Shown here: piece by piece, positions 9,633 to 18,962 of the stretch
Numbering within the stretch: the stretch's first letter is position 1
Layout: each line of letters opens with the position of its first letter
Origin: Vreelandella massiliensis
GTDB taxonomy: Bacteria > Pseudomonadota > Gammaproteobacteria > Pseudomonadales > Halomonadaceae
Assembly: GCF_900155385.1 (NCBI RefSeq)
Contig: NZ_LT699745.1
Coordinates: forward strand, 73,578 to 137,577
Reading direction: 5' to 3'
DNA length: 64,000 nt
Made by a program: the position numbers and the translations under genes
Notes under the pieces: model-generated
What the model saw: only the letters and a program-made list of their open reading frames with translations
Database searches by the model: none
What the model was told of the DNA's origin: nothing

Positions 9633-12386
9633 ATGAGTAAGAGTTCCGAGTCGCTACAAGCCGATTCGCTACAACGTCTCGAAGCAGGTAGCCAGACCTA
9701 TCACTACTACAGCCTTCCTCACGCCGCTAGCGCGCTAGGCAATATCGACCGACTCCCCAAAACCCTCAAAATTCTACTTGAAAACCAACTGCGTTTCGCC
9801 GATGACGAAAGCGTCGCCACCGAGGACATGCAAGCGCTGGTCGACTGGCAGAAAGAGGGCAAATCGAGCCGTGAAATCGGCTACCGCCCAGCGCGGGTGC
9901 TGATGCAGGACTTTACCGGCGTGCCCGGCGTGGTGGATCTCGCTTCCATGCGCGCCGCCGTGGAAAAACTCGGCGAGGATCCGGCGCGCATCAACCCGCT
10001 CTCGCCGGTGGATCTGGTCATTGACCACTCGGTGATGGTGGACGAATTCGGCAATGCGTCGGCGTTTCAGGACAACGTCGATATCGAGATGAAGCGTAAC
10101 CGCGAGCGCTACGAATTTCTGCGCTGGGGCCAGGAGGCGTTCGATAATTTCCGCGTGGTACCGCCCGGTACCGGCATTTGCCACCAGGTCAACCTGGAGT
10201 ACCTCGGCCAAACCGTATGGTCGAAAGAGGAGAACGGCAAGACGTTCGCCTTCCCCGACACCCTGGTGGGTACCGACTCCCACACCACCATGATCAACGG
10301 CCTGGGCGTGCTCGGCTGGGGCGTTGGCGGCATCGAAGCGGAAGCGGCGATGCTGGGTCAGCCGGTCTCGATGCTGATCCCAGAAGTGGTAGGCTTTAAG
10401 CTCACCGGCAAGCTGCGCGAAGGCATCACCGCCACCGACCTTGTGCTGACGGTAACCGAGATGCTGCGCAAAAAAGGCGTGGTGGGTAAATTCGTTGAGT
10501 TCTACGGCGACGGCCTCAAAGACCTGCCGCTGGCCGACCGTGCCACCATTGCCAACATGGCCCCGGAGTACGGCGCCACCTGCGGTTTCTTCCCGGTCGA
10601 TGAGGAAACCCTCCACTACCTGCGCTTAACCGGCCGCGATGATGACCAGGTCGCGCTGGTGGAAGCCTACAGCAAGACTCAAGGGCTATGGCGCGAGCCG
10701 GGCGATGAACCGATTTTCAGCGACACGCTAGCACTAGACATGAACGAGGTGGAAGCCAGCCTCGCCGGCCCCAAACGCCCGCAGGATCGCGTTGAGCTGA
10801 AAAACATGCCCGCCGCGTTTGCCAAGGTCATGCAGGAAGAAGACAAAACCTCAGAGTCACAGCAGCCCAGCCGGCTCTCCTCCGAAGGCGGCCAAACGGC
10901 CGTGGGCGTTGAGCGCAGCTTCGACCACGCCGACAGCCAGGATGTCAGCTTCAAAGGCCAAGACTTCAAGCTCGACCCGGGGGCCGTGGTGATCGCGGCG
11001 ATCACCTCTTGCACCAACACCTCCAACCCCAGCGTGATGATGGCGGCCGGTTTGTTGGCGCGCAATGCGCACAAGAGAGGCTTAACCACCAAGCCGTGGG
11101 TCAAAACATCGCTTGCGCCCGGCTCCAAGGTAGTCACCGACTACCTTAAAGCCGCCGACCTAACCGACGACTTAAACGCGCTCGGCTTCAACCTCGTCGG
11201 CTACGGCTGCACCACCTGTATCGGTAACTCCGGCCCGCTGCCCGAGGAGATCGAGAAAGCCGTCACCGACGGGGACTTAACCGTTGCCTCGGTGCTTTCG
11301 GGTAACCGCAACTTTGAAGGCCGCGTCCATCCGCTGGTCAAAACCAACTGGCTCGCCTCGCCCCCCTTGGTCGTCGCCTATGCGCTCGCCGGCAACGTGC
11401 AGTGCGACCTCACCCAGGACGCGCTAGGCACCGATCAAGACGGTAACCCCGTCTACCTGAAAGACATTTGGCCGTCGCAGGCGGAGATCGCCGAGGCCGT
11501 GGAGCAAGTGAATACCGAGATGTTCCGCAAGGAGTACGGCGAGGTATTCGAGGGCGACGACACCTGGAAATCCATCGACGTGCCCCAGAGCAAGGTCTAC
11601 CAGTGGCCGGAGTCGACCTACATTCAGCACCCGCCCTTCTTTGAAGGCATGGGCCGCGAACCCGAGGCCATTGAAGACGTCAAGAACGCGCGCGTGCTGG
11701 CGATGCTCGGTGACTCGGTGACCACCGACCACATCTCCCCCGCAGGCGCGATCAAGCCCGATAGCCCCGCAGGTCGCTACCTGCAGGAGCACGGCGTTAA
11801 GCCGGTCGACTTCAACTCCTACGGCTCGCGCCGCGGTAACCACGAAGTGATGATGCGCGGTACCTTCGCCAACGTGCGGATCCAAAACGAGATGCTCGAC
11901 GGCGTTGTGGGTGGTGAGACCCGCCACGTGCCCAGCGGCGAGCAGATGGCGATTTATGACGCTGCCATGAAGTACAAGGAAGAAGGCTCGCCGCTAGTGG
12001 TGATTGCCGGCAAGGAGTACGGCACCGGCTCCTCGCGTGACTGGGCGGCCAAAGGCACGCGCCTTCTCGGCGTACGCGCGGTGCTCGCCGAGTCGTTTGA
12101 GCGTATTCACCGCTCCAATCTGATCGGCATGGGCGTGGTCCCGCTACAATTCCCCGAAGGGGAAAGCCGCAAAACACTGGGCTTGACCGGCAATGAAGAG
12201 GTCTCCATCGCGGGGCTTTCCGAGCTAAGCCCGGGCGGAAGCGCCAAGGTCAGGATCACCAAGGAGGACGGTGAAGTGCACGAGCTCGACGCTAAGTGCC
12301 GCATTGATACCGCCAATGAGCTGGCGTACTACCGTCATGGTGGTATCCTTCACTATGTGCTGCGTAAAATGATTGGCGCAGCCTAA
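9633..12386 (+). CDS. acnA: Aconitate hydratase A
   Basis: 917 residues, full length for AcnA. The three iron-sulfur cysteines are visible: one in [12 protein letters not shown] and two in [10 protein letters not shown]. The C-terminal swivel domain has [15 protein letters not shown]. It interconverts citrate and isocitrate in the TCA cycle. The ATG follows AAGGAG. A strong terminator follows at 12415-12442. Confidence 0.96.
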   Translation: MSKSSESLQADSLQRLEAGSQTYHYYSLPHAASALGNIDRLPKTLKILLENQLRFADDESVATEDMQALVDWQKEGKSSREIGYRPARVLMQDFTGVPGVVDLASMRAAVEKLGEDPARINPLSPVDLVIDHSVMVDEFGNASAFQDNVDIEMKRNRERYEFLRWGQEAFDNFRVVPPGTGICHQVNLEYLGQTVWSKEENGKTFAFPDTLVGTDSHTTMINGLGVLGWGVGGIEAEAAMLGQPVSMLIPEVVGFKLTGKLREGITATDLVLTVTEMLRKKGVVGKFVEFYGDGLKDLPLADRATIANMAPEYGATCGFFPVDEETLHYLRLTGRDDDQVALVEAYSKTQGLWREPGDEPIFSDTLALDMNEVEASLAGPKRPQDRVELKNMPAAFAKVMQEEDKTSESQQPSRLSSEGGQTAVGVERSFDHADSQDVSFKGQDFKLDPGAVVIAAITSCTNTSNPSVMMAAGLLARNAHKRGLTTKPWVKTSLAPGSKVVTDYLKAADLTDDLNALGFNLVGYGCTTCIGNSGPLPEEIEKAVTDGDLTVASVLSGNRNFEGRVHPLVKTNWLASPPLVVAYALAGNVQCDLTQDALGTDQDGNPVYLKDIWPSQAEIAEAVEQVNTEMFRKEYGEVFEGDDTWKSIDVPQSKVYQWPESTYIQHPPFFEGMGREPEAIEDVKNARVLAMLGDSVTTDHISPAGAIKPDSPAGRYLQEHGVKPVDFNSYGSRRGNHEVMMRGTFANVRIQNEMLDGVVGGETRHVPSGEQMAIYDAAMKYKEEGSPLVVIAGKEYGTGSSRDWAAKGTRLLGVRAVLAESFERIHRSNLIGMGVVPLQFPEGESRKTLGLTGNEEVSIAGLSELSPGGSAKVRITKEDGEVHELDAKCRIDTANELAYYRHGGILHYVLRKMIGAA

Positions 12387-12414
12387 TCGGGCAACCGATT
12401 GAGCCAATGCTTGC

Positions 12415-12442
12415 AGCCCCCACTTCGGTGGGGGCTTTTTTT
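12415..12442 (+). terminator. Rho-independent terminator after acnA
   Basis: A GC-rich stem (agcccccac / gtgggggct) with a TTCG loop is followed by a run of T. There is no T-run on the other strand, so it serves acnA rather than the convergent malic enzyme gene. Confidence 0.9.
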
Positions 12443-12461
12443 CGTCTCTACGAAAACAGTA

Positions 12462-14138
12462 TTAAAACGCGCGGCGGCGGTAAGCGCGGTACTCCGGCGA
12501 CCAGCAGTTGCGCTCAATGGCCTCACGCAGCTTGGTGCCGCCCGTTTTCAGCGCGACGCTGTTTTGCTGCGCTTGCGCGGCGACCTCAAAGGCGATGGAT
12601 TTACTGATCTCGCTAATCCGTGACAGCGGCGGCAATAGCGCCCCCTTGCCCTCTTTGACCAGCGGCGCCTCGCGGGCCAGCGCGCGGGAGGCGCTCATCA
12701 GCATCTCATCGGTCACCCGCGTGGCCCGCGCGGCCAGTACACCCAGCCCGATACCCGGGAAGATGTAGGCGTTATTGCACTGCGCAATAGGGTAGGTTCG
12801 GCCGTTATACACCACCGGCGCGAAGGGGCTGCCGGTGGCCACCAGCGCTTTGCCGTCGGTCCAACGAATCACATCCTCGGGCACCGCCTCGGCGCGCGAG
12901 GTAGGGTTAGAGAGCGGCATGATCACCGGGTTCTCGCAGCCGGCGTGCATCGTGCGGATCACCTCTTCGGTGAAAATCCCCTGCTGCCCGCACACGCCAA
13001 TCAGCACGGAGGGTTTCACCCGGGCAATGGTCTCCTCCAGCGCCTGGCCGTTCCAATCCTCCACCAGGGTTACGTCGTGGGCCAAGCGGCGCTGAAAATC
13101 GCGATGCCACGCCTGGTCCGAGGTCATTAGCCCTTCACGGTCGACCATGAAAATACGCGCGCGGGCATCCGCTTCGCTCAAGCCTTCCGCCATCATCGAC
13201 ACCACCACTTGCTCGGCGATGCCACAGCCCGCCGAGCCGCCGCCGACAAACACCACACGCTGATCGGCGATGGTCTCTTCACGGGCCTGGCAAGCGGCCA
13301 TGAGCGTGCCCACCACCACCGAGGCGGTACCCTGTACATCATCGTTGAAGCAGCACAGCTCTTCGCGATAGCGCTCCAACAGCGGGACCGCATTGGCTTG
13401 GGCGAAATCCTCGAACTGCAGCAGCACGTTTGGCCAACGGCGTTTAACCGCCGCGATAAAGTCGTCCATGAAGGCGTCGTACTCCTCCTGACTCACGCGC
13501 TCATGGCGCCAACCCATGTACATCGGGTCATCCAGCAGCGACTGATTATTGGTGCCGACGTCCAGCATGATCGGCAGCGTATACGCCGGACTAATACCAC
13601 CGCAGGCGGTATAGAGCGCCAGCTTGCCGATAGGGATACCCATACCCCCGATGCCTTGGTCCCCCAGCCCCAAAATGCGCTCTCCATCGGTCACCACGAT
13701 CACTTTGACATTATCTTTGGTGGCGCTGCGCAGGATATCGTCCATGTAGTCGCGATCCGGGTAACTAATAAAGAGCCCCCGGTGGTTGCGGTAAATATTA
13801 GAGAACTCCTGACACGCCTTTCCCACGGTTGGCGTATAAATAATCGGCAGCATCTCTTCTAAGTGCTCGGATACCAAACGGAAGTAGAGCGTCTCATTGT
13901 CGTCTTGAATGGCGCGCAGATGGATATGGCGCTCAAGGTCGCTATGGCACTGCTGATACTGGCGATACGCGCGCTCTAGCTGGTCCTCGATGGTCTCGAC
14001 CTTTTGCGGCAAGAGCCCAATCAAATTAAACGCCAGTCGCTCCTGTTGGGAGAAAGCGCTGCCTTTGTTCAAAAGCGGCATCTCCAAAAGCGATGGGCCA
14101 GCATAGGGAATATACAAAGGGCGTTTTTCTTGGGTCAT
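12462..14138 (-). CDS. maeA: NAD-dependent malic enzyme
   Basis: About 558 residues, the length of the large SfcA/MaeA class. Visible motifs are the [10 protein letters not shown] region, [18 protein letters not shown] and the NAD-binding [14 protein letters not shown]. It decarboxylates malate to pyruvate. The ATG at 14138 has GGAGA 8 bases upstream; the in-frame GTG at 14144 would overlap that ribosome site. Confidence 0.94.
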   Translation of the reverse strand: MTQEKRPLYIPYAGPSLLEMPLLNKGSAFSQQERLAFNLIGLLPQKVETIEDQLERAYRQYQQCHSDLERHIHLRAIQDDNETLYFRLVSEHLEEMLPIIYTPTVGKACQEFSNIYRNHRGLFISYPDRDYMDDILRSATKDNVKVIVVTDGERILGLGDQGIGGMGIPIGKLALYTACGGISPAYTLPIMLDVGTNNQSLLDDPMYMGWRHERVSQEEYDAFMDDFIAAVKRRWPNVLLQFEDFAQANAVPLLERYREELCCFNDDVQGTASVVVGTLMAACQAREETIADQRVVFVGGGSAGCGIAEQVVVSMMAEGLSEADARARIFMVDREGLMTSDQAWHRDFQRRLAHDVTLVEDWNGQALEETIARVKPSVLIGVCGQQGIFTEEVIRTMHAGCENPVIMPLSNPTSRAEAVPEDVIRWTDGKALVATGSPFAPVVYNGRTYPIAQCNNAYIFPGIGLGVLAARATRVTDEMLMSASRALAREAPLVKEGKGALLPPLSRISEISKSIAFEVAAQAQQNSVALKTGGTKLREAIERNCWSPEYRAYRRRAF

Positions 14139-14344
14139 GGGCACTCTCCGCTTTTTGTCTCCAATGGCTGCTGCAGTGCAATAAAACCAGGCACTTACGC
14201 ATGCTTAGCCATAATGTAGCACGGCCCAGAGACAAACTCTTTACCCGTTGGAGAAGACTTTGCCAAGCTCTTCTGTAACACTAGTTTACTCATACTCAGC
14301 ATTTTGGATCACTTGCCTAAGCGTCGTGGCGTAATGGGGGTCAT

Positions 14345-14980
14345 GTGCTTACTGTAGCGCTGTTTTTCTTTGCCAATATCCTGTTTTGCCTGGCGTATAT
14401 GGTGCGCGATATGGCTTACCTGCGCGCGATTACGATTCTCGCCGCGAGCAGCACGCTACCCTATTTTTATTTTCAAGCCACGCCTCTCTACTCGGCGATG
14501 GTGTGGCAGGTCGCCTTTATCGTCATCAATGCCTTCAACCTAACCGTTCTGCTGCTGCAGCGTCGCCCAGTAAAGCTCAGCGACGAGGAGCAATGGCTTA
14601 AGCACACCACCTTGCGTTTGCTCAAGCCGCGCAAGATTCGGCGCCTGATGCAGCGGGCTGAGAGGTATGAGGTGCCCTCTGGCGAGCACCTTATCCATCA
14701 AGGACACGAACTGAATGCCCTGCTGCTACTGCTCTCCGGCGAAGCCAGCGTCAAGGCCGATGGACAGCGACGGGCGATGCTACAGCCGGGCGATTTCGCC
14801 GGTGAAATGAGCTTTATCAGCGGTAAGCTCACCAGCGCCGATGTCGTCGCCGAAGCCCCGGTGCGCTATATCGCCTGGCCGACATCCACTCTAGAGCGGC
14901 TTTATCAGCGCGACCCCGAGCTGAAAGACGCCCTGCAGGGGACGATAGGCATGGACATGGCCAACAAGCTGACGCGCTAA
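14345..14980 (+). CDS. Membrane protein with cyclic-nucleotide-binding (Popeye-like) domain
   Basis: 211 residues from a GTG preceded by GGGGG. The first 75 residues form about three membrane helices (LTVALFFFANILFCLAYMV and two more). They are followed by a cNMP-binding-type beta barrel: the EVPSGEHLIHQGHELNALLLLLSGEASV stretch, then LQPGDFAGEMSFISG, which resembles the phosphate-binding cassette (FGExS). The usual Arg after that Glu-Ser is not evident, as in eukaryotic Popeye proteins. It has no DNA-binding domain. It lies about 7 kb from an adenylate cyclase and 1.8 kb from a cAMP phosphodiesterase, so cAMP binding is a reasonable inference. Confidence 0.75.
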   Translation: MLTVALFFFANILFCLAYMVRDMAYLRAITILAASSTLPYFYFQATPLYSAMVWQVAFIVINAFNLTVLLLQRRPVKLSDEEQWLKHTTLRLLKPRKIRRLMQRAERYEVPSGEHLIHQGHELNALLLLLSGEASVKADGQRRAMLQPGDFAGEMSFISGKLTSADVVAEAPVRYIAWPTSTLERLYQRDPELKDALQGTIGMDMANKLTR

Positions 14981-15087
14981 CCGTACCAAGGCGCTTTGCA
15001 CTGAGGAAATATTGTTGCCCATCCTATTAGGCATTAACACGAATAAGCCTATATGCTGAGTGCAGACAAGCGTAATTAGGATGCTTT

Positions 15088-16719
15088 ATGGACAAGACCG
15101 CTTGTGACGGTGACATTACCCGGATTCGTCAACTCAACGAAATCGGCATTGCGCTCTCCTCCGAGCGTAACCATAACGCCTTGCTTGAGCGCATTCTTAC
15201 CAGCGCGCGCGAATTAACCGGGGCGGACGCCGGCACGCTCTACACCGTCAATGCCGAAAAGCAGCAACTCTCGTTCGCGATCGTGCAGAACGACACGCTA
15301 AATATTCACCTCGGAGGGCTTAGCGATCCGGTAGGCGATCAATTCCCCACGATTTCGTTGCACCAAGCCGATGGCTCGCCCAATGAGCATCTCGTCGTCG
15401 CCTATACCGTCTTAAACGACTGCACCGTCAACATTGAAGACGCTTACGCAGCGGAAGGGTTCGATTTCTCGGGCACCCGGCAATTTGACCAGGCCACGGG
15501 GTACCGTTCGCGCGCCTTTCTCACCGTGCCCATGCATAACCACGAAGGCGATACTGTGGCGGTACTGCAGCTACTCAACAAACGCACCGACGCAGGAATT
15601 GACGGTGTGTTTAGCCAAGCGGATCAGCATATCGCCGAATCTCTCGCCTCCCAAGCGGCGGTCGCCATCACCAACCAACGCTTGATAGCGGAAATGCAGG
15701 CGCTGTTTGACAGTTTTACCCGCGTGATCGCCACGGCGATTGATGCCAAATCCGCGCACACCGGCGCCCACTGCCGGCGCGTGCCAGAAGCCACCCTGCT
15801 GCTGGCGGAAGCCACGCACCGCTCAACGCGCCCTGAAGTCGTTGACTTTCATCTCAATGACGGGGACCGCTACGAACTCAAAACCGCTGCCTGGCTGCAT
15901 GATTGCGGCAAGGTCGTCACGCCCCACCACGTGATGGAGAAGTCGACCAAGCTTGAGGGGCTATTCAGCCGCCTGCCCATGATCGAGGCGCGCTTCGCCG
16001 CGAAACAGCAGGCACTTGACGCGGCGCAGCTACGCGCTGAACTCGACGCTTATCGCAGCGGTGAGCCCTTTAAAGACGCCCAACGCACGCCCTTTACCGC
16101 CCAACAGCAACAACTTATCGAGGATTTAGCGTTCATTCGCCAGGCCAATACCGGCGGCGAATTTATGCGCGACGAGGACATTGAGCGGCTGCACGCCATT
16201 GCCCGCGAGACCTGGCAAGACGCCGAGGGCCATCAGCAGCCGCTGCTGACCGCCGATGAGCTGGATAACCTCTGCATTCGCCGCGGAACGCTTAACGCGG
16301 ACGAGCGCAAGATTATCGAAGGACACATGACCGCCACCCTCGACATGCTCGGTGAGCTTCCCTTCCCCAAACATCTACAGCGCGTGCCCGAGTACGCCGG
16401 GGGGCACCATGAACGCATGGACGGGACCGGTTATCCCAAGGGGCTAACACGCGAGCAGCTCTCCCTACCCGCCCGGATGATGGGTATTGCCGATGTATTT
16501 GAGGCTCTCACCGCCCCGGATAGGCCCTACAAGGCACCGATGAAGCTATCACAGGCACTGACCATCATGGGCCGCATGGTGGAGGAGAGCCACTTGGACC
16601 CGGACCTTTTTGCCGTTTTTATCGAAGAGAAAGTCTACTTGGAGTACGCGCGCCAGCATCTTGCCGAGGAGCAGATCGACACAGTGGATGAGGCCGCGCT
16701 CCCTGGGCTGCGGCGCTGA
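15088..16719 (+). CDS. GAF plus HD-GYP c-di-GMP phosphodiesterase
   Basis: 543 residues, no membrane segment. The N-terminal GAF domain (about 10-190) is followed by an HD-GYP domain with HD of LHDCGKVVTP near residue 270 and the signature HHERMDGTGYPKG near 439-451. HD-GYP proteins hydrolyse c-di-GMP to pGpG/GMP. A segment of about 100 residues between the HD and GYP parts is longer than in the smallest family members. It precedes the cAMP phosphodiesterase gene by 40 bases and could share its transcript. Confidence 0.92.
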   Translation: MDKTACDGDITRIRQLNEIGIALSSERNHNALLERILTSARELTGADAGTLYTVNAEKQQLSFAIVQNDTLNIHLGGLSDPVGDQFPTISLHQADGSPNEHLVVAYTVLNDCTVNIEDAYAAEGFDFSGTRQFDQATGYRSRAFLTVPMHNHEGDTVAVLQLLNKRTDAGIDGVFSQADQHIAESLASQAAVAITNQRLIAEMQALFDSFTRVIATAIDAKSAHTGAHCRRVPEATLLLAEATHRSTRPEVVDFHLNDGDRYELKTAAWLHDCGKVVTPHHVMEKSTKLEGLFSRLPMIEARFAAKQQALDAAQLRAELDAYRSGEPFKDAQRTPFTAQQQQLIEDLAFIRQANTGGEFMRDEDIERLHAIARETWQDAEGHQQPLLTADELDNLCIRRGTLNADERKIIEGHMTATLDMLGELPFPKHLQRVPEYAGGHHERMDGTGYPKGLTREQLSLPARMMGIADVFEALTAPDRPYKAPMKLSQALTIMGRMVEESHLDPDLFAVFIEEKVYLEYARQHLAEEQIDTVDEAALPGLRR

Positions 16720-16759
16720 CGCCTCGACTCCCGAGCCACAAAAAAAGACGAATAACGCT

Positions 16760-17533
16760 ATGCAACTACTCACACTTGGCGCAAGCGGCGGCCTAGAATC
16801 GCAACAAGGCACTATCGCTTTTTACCTGCCGTCGCATACGCTGATTGATGCAGGCACGGGGGTATCCCGCCTCAGTGACACGGCGCTTTCATCATTGAGC
16901 AACGTACTGCTGACACATGCGCACCTTGATCACATCGCAAGCCTGCCGCTTCTCATCGATACGCAGTTTGAAACGCTTGTCGAACAGGAGCGCGCCCTAA
17001 GCGTCTATGCGCTGCCGGAAGTACTCGAAACACTCAAGACGCATATTTTCAACGGCCAGATTTGGCCCGATTTCACCCGCCTTCCCTCTGCAAAGGCGCC
17101 TGTTCTTCGCTTTGTGCCTATCACCTTGTGGCAGCCGTTTACGTTACCCGGAGACGCCCATGTAGCGCTTCAGGTGACACCGTTTCCCGTTTCTCATGGG
17201 GTTCCCACCTGCGGCTACTGCATTAGCGATGGCACCACCCAGATGGCGATCAGCGGCGATACCGGCCTTAGCGACACAACGATCGCCTCGCTTAACCGCC
17301 TAGGCGCTCTCGACCGTTTGGTTATCGAATGCGCCTTTAGCAATCATCTGGACGCACTGGCAGACATCGCCCACCACCTGACGCCGCAGCGACTCGCCAC
17401 CCTGCTCGATGGCCTGCATACGCTGCCCGAAACACTATCGATTACTCACCTTAAACCCAAACAGCGTGACACCATCATCATGGAGCTGCGCCAAGAGCTC
17501 CCCTCTACGCTGCACTGGGAGTTGCCCTTATGA
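16760..17533 (+). CDS. Class II 3',5'-cyclic-nucleotide phosphodiesterase
   Basis: 257 residues with the metallo-beta-lactamase fold of PDE1/CpdP-type enzymes: an N-terminal LGASGGLE strand-loop, the metal site THAHLDHIAS near 52-61, AISGDTGLSD, and the C-terminal ITHLKP. The class hydrolyses cAMP (or cGMP). No signal peptide is seen, unlike the periplasmic Vibrio enzyme, so it should act in the cytoplasm. The ATG at 16760 matches the family start; the longer open frame before it runs inside the HD-GYP gene. The stop is 8 bases before the next start. Confidence 0.85.
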   Translation: MQLLTLGASGGLESQQGTIAFYLPSHTLIDAGTGVSRLSDTALSSLSNVLLTHAHLDHIASLPLLIDTQFETLVEQERALSVYALPEVLETLKTHIFNGQIWPDFTRLPSAKAPVLRFVPITLWQPFTLPGDAHVALQVTPFPVSHGVPTCGYCISDGTTQMAISGDTGLSDTTIASLNRLGALDRLVIECAFSNHLDALADIAHHLTPQRLATLLDGLHTLPETLSITHLKPKQRDTIIMELRQELPSTLHWELPL

Positions 17534-17541
17534 GGAACGCC

Positions 17542-18951
17542 ATGCCGCTCAACGTCTCTCGACGCCCATACCACTGCGTTATTGGTGCATTTTTGAGCGT
17601 GACGCTAGCCTCCTCCGCCTGGGGATACCAAATCGAACTCGAAAGGGCCCAACAAGCGCTTGCTCAAGACGAAAATCAAGAAGCCTACTCGCTGCTCCAA
17701 GCCGAAGAACTTGAGCACAGCGGCACGCCTGAGTTCGATTATTGGCTGGGCGTTGCCGCGCTGCGTGCGGGCGAGCCCAGTCACGCGCTGATGGCGTTGG
17801 ACCGGGCAATTTTACGCCAGCCAAGCCACGCCGGCGCCCGCATGGAGCGGGTTGCCGCGCTGCTACAGCTCGACCAGCGCCGTGCTGCCGAGCGTGAAAT
17901 CGAACAACTGCAAGCGCTTTCTCCACCGCCCGAGGCACAAGCCGCCATTGCCCGGTTTCAAGCGGTGATCAAGCAGCGCCGTCAAGCGGAAAGCAGCCCG
18001 CAACACCAAGCCCGTTTAGGGGTGGACCTTGGTTACGATAGCAATCCACAGCGATTCCCTAACGAAATTGCGATCGACCCGCTGCAGCCCGATTTGCGTC
18101 GGGTGGTAGACGACCTCATCGAGGCGGGGTTGGAGCCAGACGGCGACCCCTCGCAGTTCGACGAGCGGGTATTCAGCCGCGACGCCAGTACCTATCAACG
18201 CCTACAAGGCAGCTACCAGGGCGTTTTTCCTATCGATGAGCAGTCCCGCTGGCGAGTCAGTACCACCGGCCAAGCGCAGCGCTATACCGAAGAAGCCGCG
18301 CAAGATTATGACCTCACGCTGGCTCAAGCCCAGGTCGGTTATCAGCGCGACTTAGCCGCACAGCACGTGCTGACGTTGCGCGGCTCGGCGCTACAAGGCT
18401 GGAGCGGGCGCAGCCAAAGCCGCTTGCTCACCCGCTGGGGTACCGCGGCCGATCTACGCCAGCCCATCGGCTTAGACAGCGAACTCACCTGGCAGCTCGG
18501 CGCGCAACATAACCGCTTTAGCGCTTCCAACAATAATTACGATGCCGGCCGTATGGGTATTCAATGGGCGACCAACCACGCTGATTTCCGCACGCGTTTA
18601 AGCGCGCAATTTGAGCACGAGTGGGCCGATAGCGACCGCGACGGCGGGGACCTTCTCCAAGTGCGGCTTGGCGCCGGCATGGACTACCCCATTAATGACC
18701 AACATCTGATTCGCGCCGATCTCAACCACCGAATCCGCACCTATCAGGATGACGGCTTCGCGCCCTATAACGACTTTGCGCCCACTGAGCGCCGCGACCG
18801 CATTTGGCAAGCACGGCTAGCTTGGCTTTACCAGCTCAATAGCGACTGGCTGCTGGAAGCCAGCGCCGATGCTGAGCGGCGCAACTCATCCATTGAGTTC
18901 TTTGACACGCGCCGCTACCAAACACAGCTAGGGCTTCGCTACCTTTTTTAA
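17542..18951 (+). CDS. Exported TPR protein with outer-membrane beta-barrel
   Basis: 469 residues. A signal peptide (hydrophobic run ending in SSAWG) is followed by TPR-like helical repeats to about residue 150 (EAYSLLQAEELEH, HALMALDRAI, AGARMERVAALL). A C-terminal barrel has alternating strands and ends in the outer-membrane type YLF with final Phe. This is the layout of surface lipoprotein assembly modifier (DUF560-like) proteins. The ATG at 17542 has AGGA at good spacing; an ATG at 17530 overlaps the previous stop. The next gene encodes an exported FecR-domain protein, a likely partner (inference). Confidence 0.75.
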   Translation: MPLNVSRRPYHCVIGAFLSVTLASSAWGYQIELERAQQALAQDENQEAYSLLQAEELEHSGTPEFDYWLGVAALRAGEPSHALMALDRAILRQPSHAGARMERVAALLQLDQRRAAEREIEQLQALSPPPEAQAAIARFQAVIKQRRQAESSPQHQARLGVDLGYDSNPQRFPNEIAIDPLQPDLRRVVDDLIEAGLEPDGDPSQFDERVFSRDASTYQRLQGSYQGVFPIDEQSRWRVSTTGQAQRYTEEAAQDYDLTLAQAQVGYQRDLAAQHVLTLRGSALQGWSGRSQSRLLTRWGTAADLRQPIGLDSELTWQLGAQHNRFSASNNNYDAGRMGIQWATNHADFRTRLSAQFEHEWADSDRDGGDLLQVRLGAGMDYPINDQHLIRADLNHRIRTYQDDGFAPYNDFAPTERRDRIWQARLAWLYQLNSDWLLEASADAERRNSSIEFFDTRRYQTQLGLRYLF

Positions 18952-18962
18952 CGGGGATTGTT

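Noticed and set aside
9774..10616. 280-residue minus-strand frame
   Set aside because: Shadow of acnA; no family features.
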